A stretch of DNA of 64,000 nucleotides from Neoasaia chiangmaiensis (GCF_002005465.1 NZ_CP014691.1:2568501-2632500); one strand, 5' to 3'; positions 26,188 through 34,876 are shown, counted from the stretch's first letter. Numbers and translations are program-made. The notes: generated from the sequence alone by a model not told the origin.

Positions 26188-26714
26188 CCCGGTCCCACCG
26201 ACGCGCCACGCGTGCCGACGTGCCGGCGATCCGGGCGTTGATGGCGGCCGCGATCGACAGGTTGCAGCGGCCGTTTCTCGATGATGCTACGATTGCCGCC
26301 AGCCACGCCGTCATGGGGCTGGATACGACGCTGATCGATGACGGCACGTATTATGTCATCGAGATCGACGGCCACATGGCCGGATGCGGCGGGTGGAGCC
26401 GTCGCGCCACGCTGTTCGGCGGCAATCACACCAGCGGGCGCAGCGACGCGCTGCTCGACCCCGCAATCGATCCGGCGCGGTTTCGGGCGATGTACACGCA
26501 CCCCTCCTTCATTCGCCGCGGAGTCGGCAGCGAAATCCTCGCATTATCCGAAGAGGCGGCGCGAGCGGAGGACTTCCGGCGCGGCACGCTGGCCTCGACG
26601 CTGGCTGGCGCGCCGCTTTATCGCGCCTGTGGCTGGCGGGAGGTCGAGACATTCCTCGCTCCAAGTGGCGACGGGCCGGATATCCCGCTGATTCGCATGG
26701 AAAAACAGTTATAG
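26184..26714 (+). CDS. GNAT-family N-acetyltransferase
   Basis: The 176-residue protein starts inside the sucA stop (ATGA overlap), so it is translationally coupled to E1. The GNAT fold is visible in TRADVPAIRALMAAAIDRL, the beta strand YVIEIDGHMAGCGGWS, and motif A as MYTHPSFIRRGVGSEILAL, where RRGVGS is the acetyl-CoA pyrophosphate loop. A C-terminal AGAPLYRACGWREVE is motif B. It moves an acetyl group from acetyl-CoA to an unknown amine. Its place in the sucA transcript suggests that it either modifies a metabolic enzyme or is simply carried along. Confidence 0.88.
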   Translation: MTRSHRRATRADVPAIRALMAAAIDRLQRPFLDDATIAASHAVMGLDTTLIDDGTYYVIEIDGHMAGCGGWSRRATLFGGNHTSGRSDALLDPAIDPARFRAMYTHPSFIRRGVGSEILALSEEAARAEDFRRGTLASTLAGAPLYRACGWREVETFLAPSGDGPDIPLIRMEKQL

Positions 26715-26746
26715 GACGCTCTGCCGCCCCTGGTCCTGAGCCCTTA

Positions 26747-28207
26747 CTAATGATGATGGATGGTTTTCAGGGCCGGATAAATTTCCCGGTAGCGCTGGTG
26801 GGCGCGTCGATACGGTCCCTTCAGGGACAGGTCCGGCGCAATGGCGCCGACGCGTTCCGGCGGCGTGCAGACGGACTCCACGCTTTCGCCTGTTGCGGCG
26901 ATGCGCGCCAGTCGCGCCGCGCCGAAGGCACCGCCCTGTTCGCCATGCGCCAGCCGGTGCAGCGTCACGTCCAGAACCGTTGCGAGAATGGAGGTCCAGA
27001 GCGGGCTTTGCGAACCGCCGCCGATCACGTCGGCTTCGTGGAAGATGGATCCGGACGCCGCCAGCCCCTCCAGCGCATCGCGGAAGGAGAATGCCACGCC
27101 TTCGAGCACGGCCTGGGTCATTTGCGTGCGGGTGGTGTCTTGCGAAAGTCCGATGAAGGCCCCGCGGATGCTGCCGTCGTTATGCGGTGTGCGCTCGCCG
27201 GAGAGATAGGGCGCGAATACGACGGGGGAGGGCGCGATCGGCTTTTCCGGCAGTTCGGCCAGCAGTTCGCCTTCGCTGAGGCCGGAAACGCGTGACCACC
27301 AGGCGAGGGAAGCTGCCGCCGAGAGCGTGACGCCCATCTGGTGCCATGTATTCGGCACGGCATGACAGAAGGAGTGAATGGCGAACTTGCCGCCGGGATG
27401 GAAGGAGTCCGTGGTCATCCAGACCACGCCCGACGTGCCGAGCGAGATGAAAGCGTCGCCCGGTTTCGTGGCGCCCAGCCCGACGGCGCCACCGGCATTG
27501 TCCCCCGCGCTCCCTGCGAAAACCGGTCGTTCCGCCATGCCCCAGCGTGTGGCCAGATCGGCGTGCAGGCGACCGGCGACATCCGTGCCTTCGCACAGTT
27601 CCGGCATGTGTTGCAGGCGCAGGCCACACGCTTCCAGCGCCGCATCCGACCAGAGGCGCCGTCCCGTGTCCAGCCACAGCGTGCCGGAGGCATCCGACAT
27701 ATCCTCGATCATCTCGCCGGTCATGCGGAAGCGCAGCCAGGCTTTCGGCAACAGGACGTGCCGCGTCCTGCCGAAGATATCCGGTTCATGCCGGGCGACC
27801 CACATGACCTTGGGCGCGGTGAATCCGGGCATGGCGATATTGCCGGTGATCTGGCGGCTCTGCGGGAAGCGACGCTCGAAGACGTTGCATTCCGTCTCGG
27901 CGCGGGTGTCGTTCCAGAGCATGCAGGGCCGCAGGACCTTGTTGTCGCCGCCCAGAAGGACAGCCCCATGCTGCTGTCCCGACAGGCCGATGCCCCTGAC
28001 GGCCCCGACCTCGCGCGGGAACTTTTCGTGCAGGGCATCGATGGCCTTGCAGGCGGCGACCCACCAGTCCTCGGGGTCCTGTTCGCTCCAGCCCTCGTGC
28101 GGTCGGCTGACCGTCAGCTTTTCCGTATGCGAGGCCAGCACCTTCTGTGCCTCATCGACCAGGACGGCCTTGATCCCCGAAGTGCCGACATCCATTCCAA
28201 TAAACAT
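26747..28207 (-). CDS. xylB: Xylulokinase
   Basis: The 486-residue protein matches XylB length (484 in E. coli). It opens MFIGMDVGTSGIKAVLVDE, the phosphate 1 motif of FGGY kinases, with GWSEQDPEDWW and LSGQQHGAVLL shortly after. The second domain has FAGSAGDNAGGAVGLG with the catalytic Asp and VIGGGSQSPLW as the adenosine motif. It phosphorylates D-xylulose to enter the pentose phosphate pathway, the main sugar route of acetic acid bacteria. No xylose isomerase or pentose transporter gene is beside it; the divergent neighbour is an MFS transporter of unknown substrate. Confidence 0.93.
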   Translation of the reverse strand: MFIGMDVGTSGIKAVLVDEAQKVLASHTEKLTVSRPHEGWSEQDPEDWWVAACKAIDALHEKFPREVGAVRGIGLSGQQHGAVLLGGDNKVLRPCMLWNDTRAETECNVFERRFPQSRQITGNIAMPGFTAPKVMWVARHEPDIFGRTRHVLLPKAWLRFRMTGEMIEDMSDASGTLWLDTGRRLWSDAALEACGLRLQHMPELCEGTDVAGRLHADLATRWGMAERPVFAGSAGDNAGGAVGLGATKPGDAFISLGTSGVVWMTTDSFHPGGKFAIHSFCHAVPNTWHQMGVTLSAAASLAWWSRVSGLSEGELLAELPEKPIAPSPVVFAPYLSGERTPHNDGSIRGAFIGLSQDTTRTQMTQAVLEGVAFSFRDALEGLAASGSIFHEADVIGGGSQSPLWTSILATVLDVTLHRLAHGEQGGAFGAARLARIAATGESVESVCTPPERVGAIAPDLSLKGPYRRAHQRYREIYPALKTIHHH

Positions 28208-28376
28208 GCACGATCCGATGCGATGACTTGTTTCGTTCCCTTCCCTTCATATCGCGTACTCCGCCCGTTCCGCTCCTGCACATTGTGGTGAGTCGGATAT
28301 GGGCATGGACAATGCGGGCATGACACGCATCAATGCCGCATGACGATATGCCTCACGATCCGAATCGAAAGTTCTC

Positions 28377-29639
28377 ATGAGCGGTGACTTCTCTTCTGAC
28401 CTTGCGATCGACCGCTCGGCGACGGCGCGCGATCGCGCCACGGCGCGGCATGTCGTCGCGGCATCCTTTCTGGCGTGGATGCTTGATGCGTGCGACTTCT
28501 TCATTGTGCTCTTCACGATCGACAACGTGGCGCGCAGCTTCGGCGTCTCGATCGGCGCGGTGCTGCTGGCGCCGACGTTGACGCTGGTCACCCGCCCGAT
28601 CGGCGCTTTCCTGTTCGGTCACGCGGCGGACCGGTTCGGGCGCAAGCCGTTGCTGATGACGGCGATCGTCACCTACTCGTTGATCGAGGCCGGCTCCGCC
28701 CTGTCTCCGAACCTGACGGTCTTCCTCGCCTTGCGTGCGCTGTTCGGCGTGGCGCTGGGCGGCGTGTGGGGTGTCGGGACATCGCTGATTATGGAAAGCG
28801 TGCCGACATCCTGGCGCGGTATCGCGTCCGGCATCCTGCAGGCGGGTTATCCGGCGGGCTATCTGCTGGCGTCCCTGACATTCCTGCTGCTGCCGGCGCT
28901 GGGCTGGCGTGGCCTGTACGTTCTGGGCGGCTGCTCCATCCTCGCGGCGGTCTATATTGCCGTGCGCATTCCGGAGAGTCCCGTCTGGCTGTCGCAGAGG
29001 GGGAAGACCGCGCACGGCGCACCGGCGCCCGGTCTGTGGTTCGTGGTGCGCAACAATGCGGCCCTGTGCGTTTTCGCCGTCGTGCTGATGGCGTCGTTCA
29101 ACTTTCTCAGCCATGGATCGCAGGATCTCTATCCCAAGCTGTTCCTGGGTCTGGAACGCCAGATCCCCCATCCCTCCATCACGCTGATCGTGGTGCTCTA
29201 CAACATCGCGGCGATTGCGGGCGGCTTGTGTTTCGGCATGCTGTCGGAGCGGATCGGCCGACAATACGCGATCGCGCTGGCGGCGTTGCTGATCCTGCCG
29301 CTGCTGCCGCTCTGGACGTTGCCGCATTCCATCCTGTGGCTGACCATCGGCGCAATGGGGGTGCAGTTCTGCATCCAGGGCGCCTGGGGCGTGGTTCCGG
29401 CCTATCTCAGCGAATTGTCGCCACCCAGCGCGCGTGCCACGTTTCCGGGCGTGGCCTATCAGTGCGGTAACCTGATCGCGGCCAGCAACGCTGTCCTGCA
29501 GAACGGCATCGCCGGTGCGTTCGGCACCGGGCTGGCGCTGCCGCTGATGCTCGTGACCGGACTGGCGGCCCTGGCCGTGCTGACGCTTTCCCTGCTCAAT
29601 GCCCGTCTGCACCCCGAAAGTGCGGTCCGGCGTTCATGA
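28377..29639 (+). CDS. MFS transporter (metabolite:H+ symporter type)
   Basis: The 420-residue protein has 12 predicted helices. The loop 2-3 motif is DRFGRKPLL, and the FLAWMLDACDFFIVLF helix 1 with TLVTRPIGAFLFG helix 2 fits the sialate/carboxylate/MHS branch. It likely imports an organic acid or sugar acid with protons. It is divergent from xylB across a 169-bp gap. Its stop overlaps the next gene by 4 bp (ATGA). The substrate cannot be assigned from the sequence. Confidence 0.88.
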   Translation: MSGDFSSDLAIDRSATARDRATARHVVAASFLAWMLDACDFFIVLFTIDNVARSFGVSIGAVLLAPTLTLVTRPIGAFLFGHAADRFGRKPLLMTAIVTYSLIEAGSALSPNLTVFLALRALFGVALGGVWGVGTSLIMESVPTSWRGIASGILQAGYPAGYLLASLTFLLLPALGWRGLYVLGGCSILAAVYIAVRIPESPVWLSQRGKTAHGAPAPGLWFVVRNNAALCVFAVVLMASFNFLSHGSQDLYPKLFLGLERQIPHPSITLIVVLYNIAAIAGGLCFGMLSERIGRQYAIALAALLILPLLPLWTLPHSILWLTIGAMGVQFCIQGAWGVVPAYLSELSPPSARATFPGVAYQCGNLIAASNAVLQNGIAGAFGTGLALPLMLVTGLAALAVLTLSLLNARLHPESAVRRS

Positions 29640-30745
29640 AGCGTCTCGTCATTGCGTTTGACGGCACGTGGGACAGCGCGGACAGCTGCAATGCGGAAAC
29701 CAACGTCGCGATTCTGACGCGCGCGATCCATGCCACGCGGCATACGGGCGGCATCCTTCAGGTGACGCTTTATCTGCGCGGCGTCGGCACGACGGGATTG
29801 CAGGCGGATCGCCTGTTCGACGGCGCCACGGGGCTGGGTGTCGACGACAATATCCGCTCGGCCTACATGTTCCTGGCGCAGAATTATGTGCCCGGCGATG
29901 AGATTTTCCTGTTCGGGTTTTCGCGCGGGGCATTCTCGGCCCGCAGTTTCGCGGGGCTGCTGAATGCGACGGGCCTGCTGAAACGCCAGAGCCTCGCCGC
30001 GTTGAGCCGGGCCTGGCACTTTTATCGTGCCGATGTGGCGCCGCGAACCCCGGCGGCATTTCTCGCCGCCAATCCCGGCATCGACATTCATCCGGACGTC
30101 ACGATCCGCTTTCTCGGCGTCTGGGACACGGTAGGATCGCTCGGCATTCCGTCTCCCCTGCGGCTGCGGATCAACCGCGATCTTTACGGCTTTCACGATA
30201 CGTCGCCATGTCCGATCGTAAAGGAGGCCTGGCAGGCCCTGGCCATCGACGAACATCGTCGCAGCTTCGTGCCGACACTCTGGACCGGCGTCGTGCCGCC
30301 CGGCTGCCGCATCGGACAGACATGGTTCGTGGGCGCGCATTCGGACGTGGGCGGCGGTTACGTGCAGCGGCGGCTGGCCGATATTCCGCTTCGCTGGATG
30401 GCGGAGAAGGCCGAGGCTGCCGGCCTGTGTCTCGACTGGTCCTGCCTTCCGCCGGCGGGACCGGACGATTGCCATGCCGCGCGGCACGATTCCAGCCGGG
30501 GCGTCTTCGCCACCGCGCAACTCCTGCCGGTCTTGCGGATGATCGGCGGCCGCGCCATTCGTTTGCACGGCCCGCAGCGCTGGCGCACGACGATTGCCGG
30601 CACGGAAGGCGCCATCAACGAAACGGTGCATCCTTCGGCGATCGCCCGCTTCGGGCATGAGGGGCTGCTGAACCGCGATGATGTCGGCGCACGCAACGTC
30701 ACAGAGACATATCGCCCGGCCAATCTTGCCGCCTATCTGACCTGA
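29636..30745 (+). CDS. DUF2235 alpha/beta-hydrolase-like protein
   Basis: The 369-residue protein has the DUF2235 hallmarks: MKRLVIAFDGTWDSADS at the start, YLRGVGTTG, the nucleophile elbow GFSRGAFSAR with Ser96, and WDTVGSLG plus FVGAHSDVGGGY as acid and histidine regions. This domain is found in type VI secretion Tle1 phospholipases and also in many stand-alone cytoplasmic proteins. No signal peptide, VgrG, PAAR or immunity gene is nearby. The 4-bp overlap with the MFS gene implies coupled translation. It is a probable lipase or esterase, with a role connected to the transporter. Confidence 0.85.
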   Translation: MKRLVIAFDGTWDSADSCNAETNVAILTRAIHATRHTGGILQVTLYLRGVGTTGLQADRLFDGATGLGVDDNIRSAYMFLAQNYVPGDEIFLFGFSRGAFSARSFAGLLNATGLLKRQSLAALSRAWHFYRADVAPRTPAAFLAANPGIDIHPDVTIRFLGVWDTVGSLGIPSPLRLRINRDLYGFHDTSPCPIVKEAWQALAIDEHRRSFVPTLWTGVVPPGCRIGQTWFVGAHSDVGGGYVQRRLADIPLRWMAEKAEAAGLCLDWSCLPPAGPDDCHAARHDSSRGVFATAQLLPVLRMIGGRAIRLHGPQRWRTTIAGTEGAINETVHPSAIARFGHEGLLNRDDVGARNVTETYRPANLAAYLT

Positions 30746-30825
30746 TCGCCTGTCAAGTTCTTGTTTTGTTTTCCGTTCCGCGCCATCTCTGGAGGCCGTG
30801 GATGTCATCATAGGATCGTGCCGCC

Positions 30826-32220
30826 GTGGCCAAACGCCCCGCTTCCCATTTCGTCTGCCAGTCTTGCGGCGCCGTTCATTCGAAGTGGTCGGGGCGGTGC
30901 GATGCCTGCGGCGAATGGAACACGCTGGTTGAGGAGAGTGTCGAGCCGACCAACCGGCCCACGAAGTCGCGGGCGCGCGCCGGGCGATTGAATACGGTCC
31001 ATCTCGATGGCGCCATTCATCCGCCGCCACGCACGGAAACGACCATCGCGGAGTTCGACCGCGTGCTGGGCGGGGGGCTCGTTCCCGCGTCGGTCGTGCT
31101 GGTCGGGGGTGATCCGGGGATTGGTAAATCGACGCTGCTGCTTCAGGCCACCTGCGCGCTGGCGCGGGCGGGCAAGCGCGTTCTGTACGTGTCGGGTGAG
31201 GAGGCGGTGGACCAGATCCGTCTGCGGGCGCGCCGTCTGGAACTAGATGCGCCGACGCTGGATCTCGCGGCCAGCATCAATGTCAGCGAGATCGCGGCCA
31301 GTCTCGAACACGACCGTGAGCATCAGGTCGTCGTCATCGACTCCATCCAGACGATGTGGCTGGAGAACATTGAAAGTGCACCGGGTTCGGTTGCGCAGGT
31401 GCGCGCTTGTGCCTTTGAACTGATCAGGATGGCGAAGAACATCGGTTTCTCGCTTATCCTTGTCGGGCATGTGACGAAGGAGGGTGCGCTGGCGGGGCCG
31501 CGCGTGCTCGAACATATGGTCGATGCCGTCATGTATTTCGAAGGCGATCGCGGGCATCAGTTCCGTATCCTGCGTGCGGCGAAGAACCGTTTCGGCGCGA
31601 CGGACGAGATCGGCGTGTTCGCCATGACGGATACGGGCCTGACCGAGGTGCCCAATCCTTCGGCGCTCTTCCTGGCGGAGCGGCGGGGTAACATCGCGGG
31701 ATCGGCTGTCTTTGCCGGACTGGAGGGAACGCGCCCGGTCCTGCTGGAAATTCAGGCACTCTTGTCGCCCAAGGCCGGGGATGGCGCGCCACGGCGCGCT
31801 GTGCTCGGCTGGGAGACGGCCCGGCTGAACATGCTGCTGGCCGTGCTGGAAGCGCGCTGCGGGCTCAAGCTCGGCGGCATGGACGTGCATCTGAACATCG
31901 CGGGCGGCTTGCGCGTGACCGAACCGGCGGCCGATCTGGCCGTCGCGGCGGCACTGGTTTCCGCGGCGACGGGCACGCCGACGTCATCCGGGACGGCGTA
32001 TTTCGGCGAGGTTGGCCTGTCCGGAGAGATCCGTCAGGTGGCGCAGTCGGACCTTCGGTTGAAGGAGGCCCAGAAGCTGGGTTTCGAGCATGCCGTGCTG
32101 CCCCGGCGCGTTGCCGCTGGCAGCGCCCGTAACCGGCCGCCGGAAGGGCTGGGGTTGCGGGAGATCGGCCATCTCAACGATCTGGTCGAGATGTTCGGCC
32201 CAGGCGATAACGCCGATTGA
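30826..32220 (+). CDS. radA: DNA repair protein RadA
   Basis: The GTG at 30826 gives 464 residues, the normal RadA length. The N-terminal zinc finger has Cys11, Cys14, Cys25 and Cys28. The RecA-like ATPase carries Walker A GDPGIGKST at 95-103 and Walker B VVVIDSIQTMW, then the RadA-specific KNRFG at 253-257. The C-terminal half is Lon-protease-like (GLRVTEPAADLAVAAALVSA). RadA promotes branch migration in recombinational repair. An IMPACT-family gene follows after 12 bp. Confidence 0.96.
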   Translation: MAKRPASHFVCQSCGAVHSKWSGRCDACGEWNTLVEESVEPTNRPTKSRARAGRLNTVHLDGAIHPPPRTETTIAEFDRVLGGGLVPASVVLVGGDPGIGKSTLLLQATCALARAGKRVLYVSGEEAVDQIRLRARRLELDAPTLDLAASINVSEIAASLEHDREHQVVVIDSIQTMWLENIESAPGSVAQVRACAFELIRMAKNIGFSLILVGHVTKEGALAGPRVLEHMVDAVMYFEGDRGHQFRILRAAKNRFGATDEIGVFAMTDTGLTEVPNPSALFLAERRGNIAGSAVFAGLEGTRPVLLEIQALLSPKAGDGAPRRAVLGWETARLNMLLAVLEARCGLKLGGMDVHLNIAGGLRVTEPAADLAVAAALVSAATGTPTSSGTAYFGEVGLSGEIRQVAQSDLRLKEAQKLGFEHAVLPRRVAAGSARNRPPEGLGLREIGHLNDLVEMFGPGDNAD

Positions 32221-32232
32221 CGCCTTAAGGCC

Positions 32233-32829
32233 ATGACCCAAACGCTCGTATCAGCCGCCACGCTCGATCTGACCGTCAGGAAAAGCCTGTTTCGCGCCCA
32301 TGCGGCGCCGGTCGATGATGAGGATGCCGCCATGCGGTTCCTCTCGGACGTCAGCGTGCCGGACGCCACACATAACTGCTGGGCCTGGCGCGCGGGCGGT
32401 CGCTATCGGAGCAGCGACGACGGGGAGCCGGGCGGCACGGCGGGCCGACCGATCCTGCAGGCGATCGAGATGCAGGATTACGACCATGTTGTCGTGGTGG
32501 TCACGCGCTGGTTCGGCGGCGTCAAGCTCGGTGCGGGTGGACTGGTCCGCGCTTATGGCGGCGCGGCGGCGGCCTGTCTGCGCAGTGCTGAATCCGTCGT
32601 CATCGTCCCGCAGCTCGGATTGCGGCTGCATGTCTCTTTCGCCGTTCTGCCCCTTGTCCAGGCGCGGCTGGAAACGTGGCAGGCGCGTCAGATGCGGTGC
32701 GATTTCGATGCGGAAGGCGCGTGGCTCGATCTGTCGGTCCCGGTCGCGGATCAGGATGTCATCGCGCAGTCGTTGAGGGACATGACGCGTGGACAATCAC
32801 CGATTCACGAGATCAAGGCAGGAGACTGA
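32233..32829 (+). CDS. IMPACT/YigZ family protein
   Basis: The 198-residue protein belongs to the UPF0029/YigZ family. The conserved core is DATHNCWAWRAG, RSSDDGEPGGTAGRPIL and VVVTRWFGGVKLGAGGLVRAYG. The C-terminal portion is the EF-G-like DUF1949 domain. The family is linked to translation control (eukaryotic IMPACT) but its bacterial substrate is not settled. It lies 12 bp after radA, probably on the same transcript, and is convergent with a miniprotein gene. Confidence 0.9.
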   Translation: MTQTLVSAATLDLTVRKSLFRAHAAPVDDEDAAMRFLSDVSVPDATHNCWAWRAGGRYRSSDDGEPGGTAGRPILQAIEMQDYDHVVVVVTRWFGGVKLGAGGLVRAYGGAAAACLRSAESVVIVPQLGLRLHVSFAVLPLVQARLETWQARQMRCDFDAEGAWLDLSVPVADQDVIAQSLRDMTRGQSPIHEIKAGD

Positions 32830-32846
32830 TTTGCCAACGGAGAAAA

Positions 32847-32978
32847 TCAGGCCGTGCGGTCGGCGGCGATCGTAGCGACGAGCAGCGCGGCGATGAGCGG
32901 AACGAAGGCCAGCATCGACAGTTCGGCCAGGAACTGCATCGGGTGGCTGAGAAGAGAGATGATTGTCAGGCTGTTCAT
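32847..32978 (-). CDS. 43-residue single-helix membrane miniprotein
   Basis: This ORF of 44 codons reads MNSLTIISLLSHPMQFLAEL, then SMLAFVPLIAALLVATIAAD and RTA. A strong TAGGAG Shine-Dalgarno lies 8 bases upstream of the ATG. One membrane helix spans about residues 17-39. There are no cysteines. It fills a gap between the IMPACT gene and a DUF2721 gene, and the AT-rich stretch upstream carries three copies of an 8-bp motif. It resembles the small accessory peptides of membrane complexes, but no family was recognised. Confidence 0.6.
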   Translation of the reverse strand: MNSLTIISLLSHPMQFLAELSMLAFVPLIAALLVATIAADRTA

Positions 32979-33080
32979 AATGAAGGCTCCTAAGAGGTGC
33001 AAAGTTGTCGGGGAGCGCTAAGAGCCTATTTGGTCATGACGGGGCAATACGAAGAAACGCCGGTCTGCCACGCGTCTGGC

Positions 33081-33131
33081 GCATAAATAATTGGGAAACC
33101 ATCACCTCATTTATGCCGTATTCGCATAAAT
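33081..33131. repeat. Three copies of GCATAAAT (two direct, one inverted)
   Basis: GCATAAAT occurs at 33081-33088 and 33124-33131, with an exact inverted copy ATTTATGC at 33109-33116. The first two facing copies are separated by 20 bases, about two helix turns. The cluster lies about 105-150 bp upstream of the miniprotein start and just past the stop of the DUF2721 gene. It could be an operator for the miniprotein gene. Confidence 0.5.
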
Positions 33132-33169
33132 CTTCCGATCATTCCCCAAAATTATGATTGAGGGATATT

Positions 33170-33685
33170 TTATTGCTTTCTGGTGCCGCCCGGACGAGGC
33201 AAAGTGCCGTCGCTGCGTAAACCGTGCCACGACAGCACGGTATCGATCAGGAAGGCGGTGAGGGCTGCGACCGTGCATGCCAGGGCTGCGCCGAACAGAA
33301 AAATCAGCCAGGACGCGGTCTGGGTGTTCCGAAGACTCCCCAGAAAGAGCGCCAGCGCCGCGCCGCAGGTTGCCGCGCCGCCGACGCCGCCCAGAATGAT
33401 GGCATTATCCAGCGCGAACACGCGCCGATGCAGGCGGCGCTGATGATTGAGCAGGCGATGTCGTTCCTGTTCGTCGCTTTCATCATGCGGATCGCTGAGC
33501 TGGTGGTCGACTTCCTCAAGGTGGTCCGAGACGCGGGCAAGGCGCGTATTGAACAATGTCAGCAGGGAGGCGACGCCGGACAACATGAAGACCGGCGTGA
33601 GGGCGACCTGGATCAGATGGGCGACGCTATCGATCGGTTCGGGCGTCAGCAGGGCGTTGACGCCAAGGGTCGGGTCAAGCGCCAT
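33170..33685 (-). CDS. DUF2721 family membrane protein
   Basis: The 171-residue protein has the DUF2721 core: SVAHLIQVALTPVFMLSGVASLL as helix 1, NTRLARVSDHLEEVD, a charged linker with NHQRRLHRRVFALDNAI, then two more hydrophobic helices (about 97-117 and 124-146). It is an inner-membrane protein of unknown role. The next gene on the same strand is the 43-residue miniprotein, 191 bp downstream. The start has no obvious Shine-Dalgarno, but the hydrophobic pattern fits the family from near this ATG. Confidence 0.85.
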   Translation of the reverse strand: MALDPTLGVNALLTPEPIDSVAHLIQVALTPVFMLSGVASLLTLFNTRLARVSDHLEEVDHQLSDPHDESDEQERHRLLNHQRRLHRRVFALDNAIILGGVGGAATCGAALALFLGSLRNTQTASWLIFLFGAALACTVAALTAFLIDTVLSWHGLRSDGTLPRPGGTRKQ

Positions 33686-34048
33686 GGCGAAAACCCCCGG
33701 ATGTCCGATGTGTCGTCAGCGTTCCCGCCATATGCCCTCGTTCCATATGCTGTCACATTCAAGGAATGGAGCACTGCCGGAACGGGAAGCGCGATGCAAG
33801 CCGCAATGGCCCGATCATTGGCCTGGTTCCGGTTTCTTCTGGCTATCGCCCGCGTCATCCAGAGCGCCTATCAGTGCCGCGCGGTGGGCGTCGGCGCCGG
33901 CCTTCGCCGTAACGAAGGGTGCTGGCCGGAATGCAGCAGTCCGGCGGCGTAAATCCCCTCTGGCGCTAGGGGGCGGATATGACTACACACGCACCGTCCG
34001 CATCGCTTTTCCGACTGGGTTCGTGCCGCTTTGCCTTTCCGTCGCATC
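33686..34048. other. Gene-free stretch, no convincing feature
   Basis: This 363-bp stretch lies between the divergent DUF2721 and creatininase-family genes. Short open frames exist (for example about 33795-33952 on the plus strand) but lack ribosome sites and recognisable content. It should hold the two divergent promoters. No tRNA, hairpin followed by T, or known riboswitch core was recognised. Confidence 0.4.
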
Positions 34049-34849
34049 ATGGAATTCGCCCGCGTTTCGGGCCTGTGCGTCGCCTGCTGTGTCGCTGTGC
34101 CCTCAGCGAAAGCCCAGCCGGTCGATAACGACGTTGAATTCGCCCGTCTGACCTGGACGGAAGTCGCGGCGGCGGTTCGCGCCGGGACCGATACGATCAT
34201 CATTCCCATCGGCGGAACGGAGCAGAGCGGCCCCTATATCGCCGTCGGCAAACACAATGTGCGTGCGCAGGTGCTGGCGGCGCGCATCGCCCGTGAACTC
34301 GGCCATACGCTTGTCGCGCCTGTCGTGGCCTATGTGCCGGAAGGGGGCACGAATCCGCGCACGTCGCACATGCGTTTCCCCGGTACGATCTCCATTCCGC
34401 CTGCCGCCTTCACGGGCCTGCTGGAGGGCGCGGCCGAGAGCTTCCACGTGCAGGGATTCCGGCGCATCGTTTTTATTGCCGACCACGGTGGATACTTGTC
34501 CTACGTCAAGGCGGTGGCGACACATCTGGATCATGAATGGCGTGGCGCAGGGCGTGCGATCTACGTGGCGCCTTATTATGATGTCATCGCGACACGGTAT
34601 GCGGATGCGCTGCGGGCACAGGGGCTGGGTGCGGATGTCGGCAAGCATGCCGATCTCAGCGACACCGCGCTGATGCTCGCCGTCGATCCCGGCATGGTGC
34701 GGGAGACGGCGTTGAGGGCCGCGCCGTTGCCGGGCGCATCGGCAGGGGTTTATGGCGGCGATCCACGCCCGGCCACGGCGGCACTGGGGCGGATCGGCGT
34801 CGATATGCAGGTTCAGGCGGCGGTCGACGCGCTTCGGCGCGAGCATTGA
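34049..34849 (+). CDS. Secreted creatininase-family amidohydrolase
   Basis: From the ATG at 34049 the protein has 266 residues, with a hydrophobic signal-like N-terminus ending near PSAKA (about residue 22). The creatininase fold shows IIIPIGGTEQSGPY (Glu58), HN at 69-70, and the DHGG at 145-148 that holds a metal-binding His in relatives. In classical creatininase the sequence is EQHGP; the middle His is Ser60 here, and His69 replaces the Asp ligand, so the metal site is altered or belongs to a distinct subfamily. It would act in the periplasm. A YVTN beta-propeller gene follows after 27 bp. Substrate unknown. Confidence 0.85.
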   Translation: MEFARVSGLCVACCVAVPSAKAQPVDNDVEFARLTWTEVAAAVRAGTDTIIIPIGGTEQSGPYIAVGKHNVRAQVLAARIARELGHTLVAPVVAYVPEGGTNPRTSHMRFPGTISIPPAAFTGLLEGAAESFHVQGFRRIVFIADHGGYLSYVKAVATHLDHEWRGAGRAIYVAPYYDVIATRYADALRAQGLGADVGKHADLSDTALMLAVDPGMVRETALRAAPLPGASAGVYGGDPRPATAALGRIGVDMQVQAAVDALRREH

Positions 34850-34876
34850 TCGATCGTCTTTTCGTCAGGAGCAGGT

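Noticed and set aside
29636-30745. Type VI secretion toxin (Tle1)
   Set aside because: The DUF2235 domain alone is not enough: no VgrG, PAAR, Hcp, adaptor or immunity gene is near, and the gene overlaps a transporter gene.
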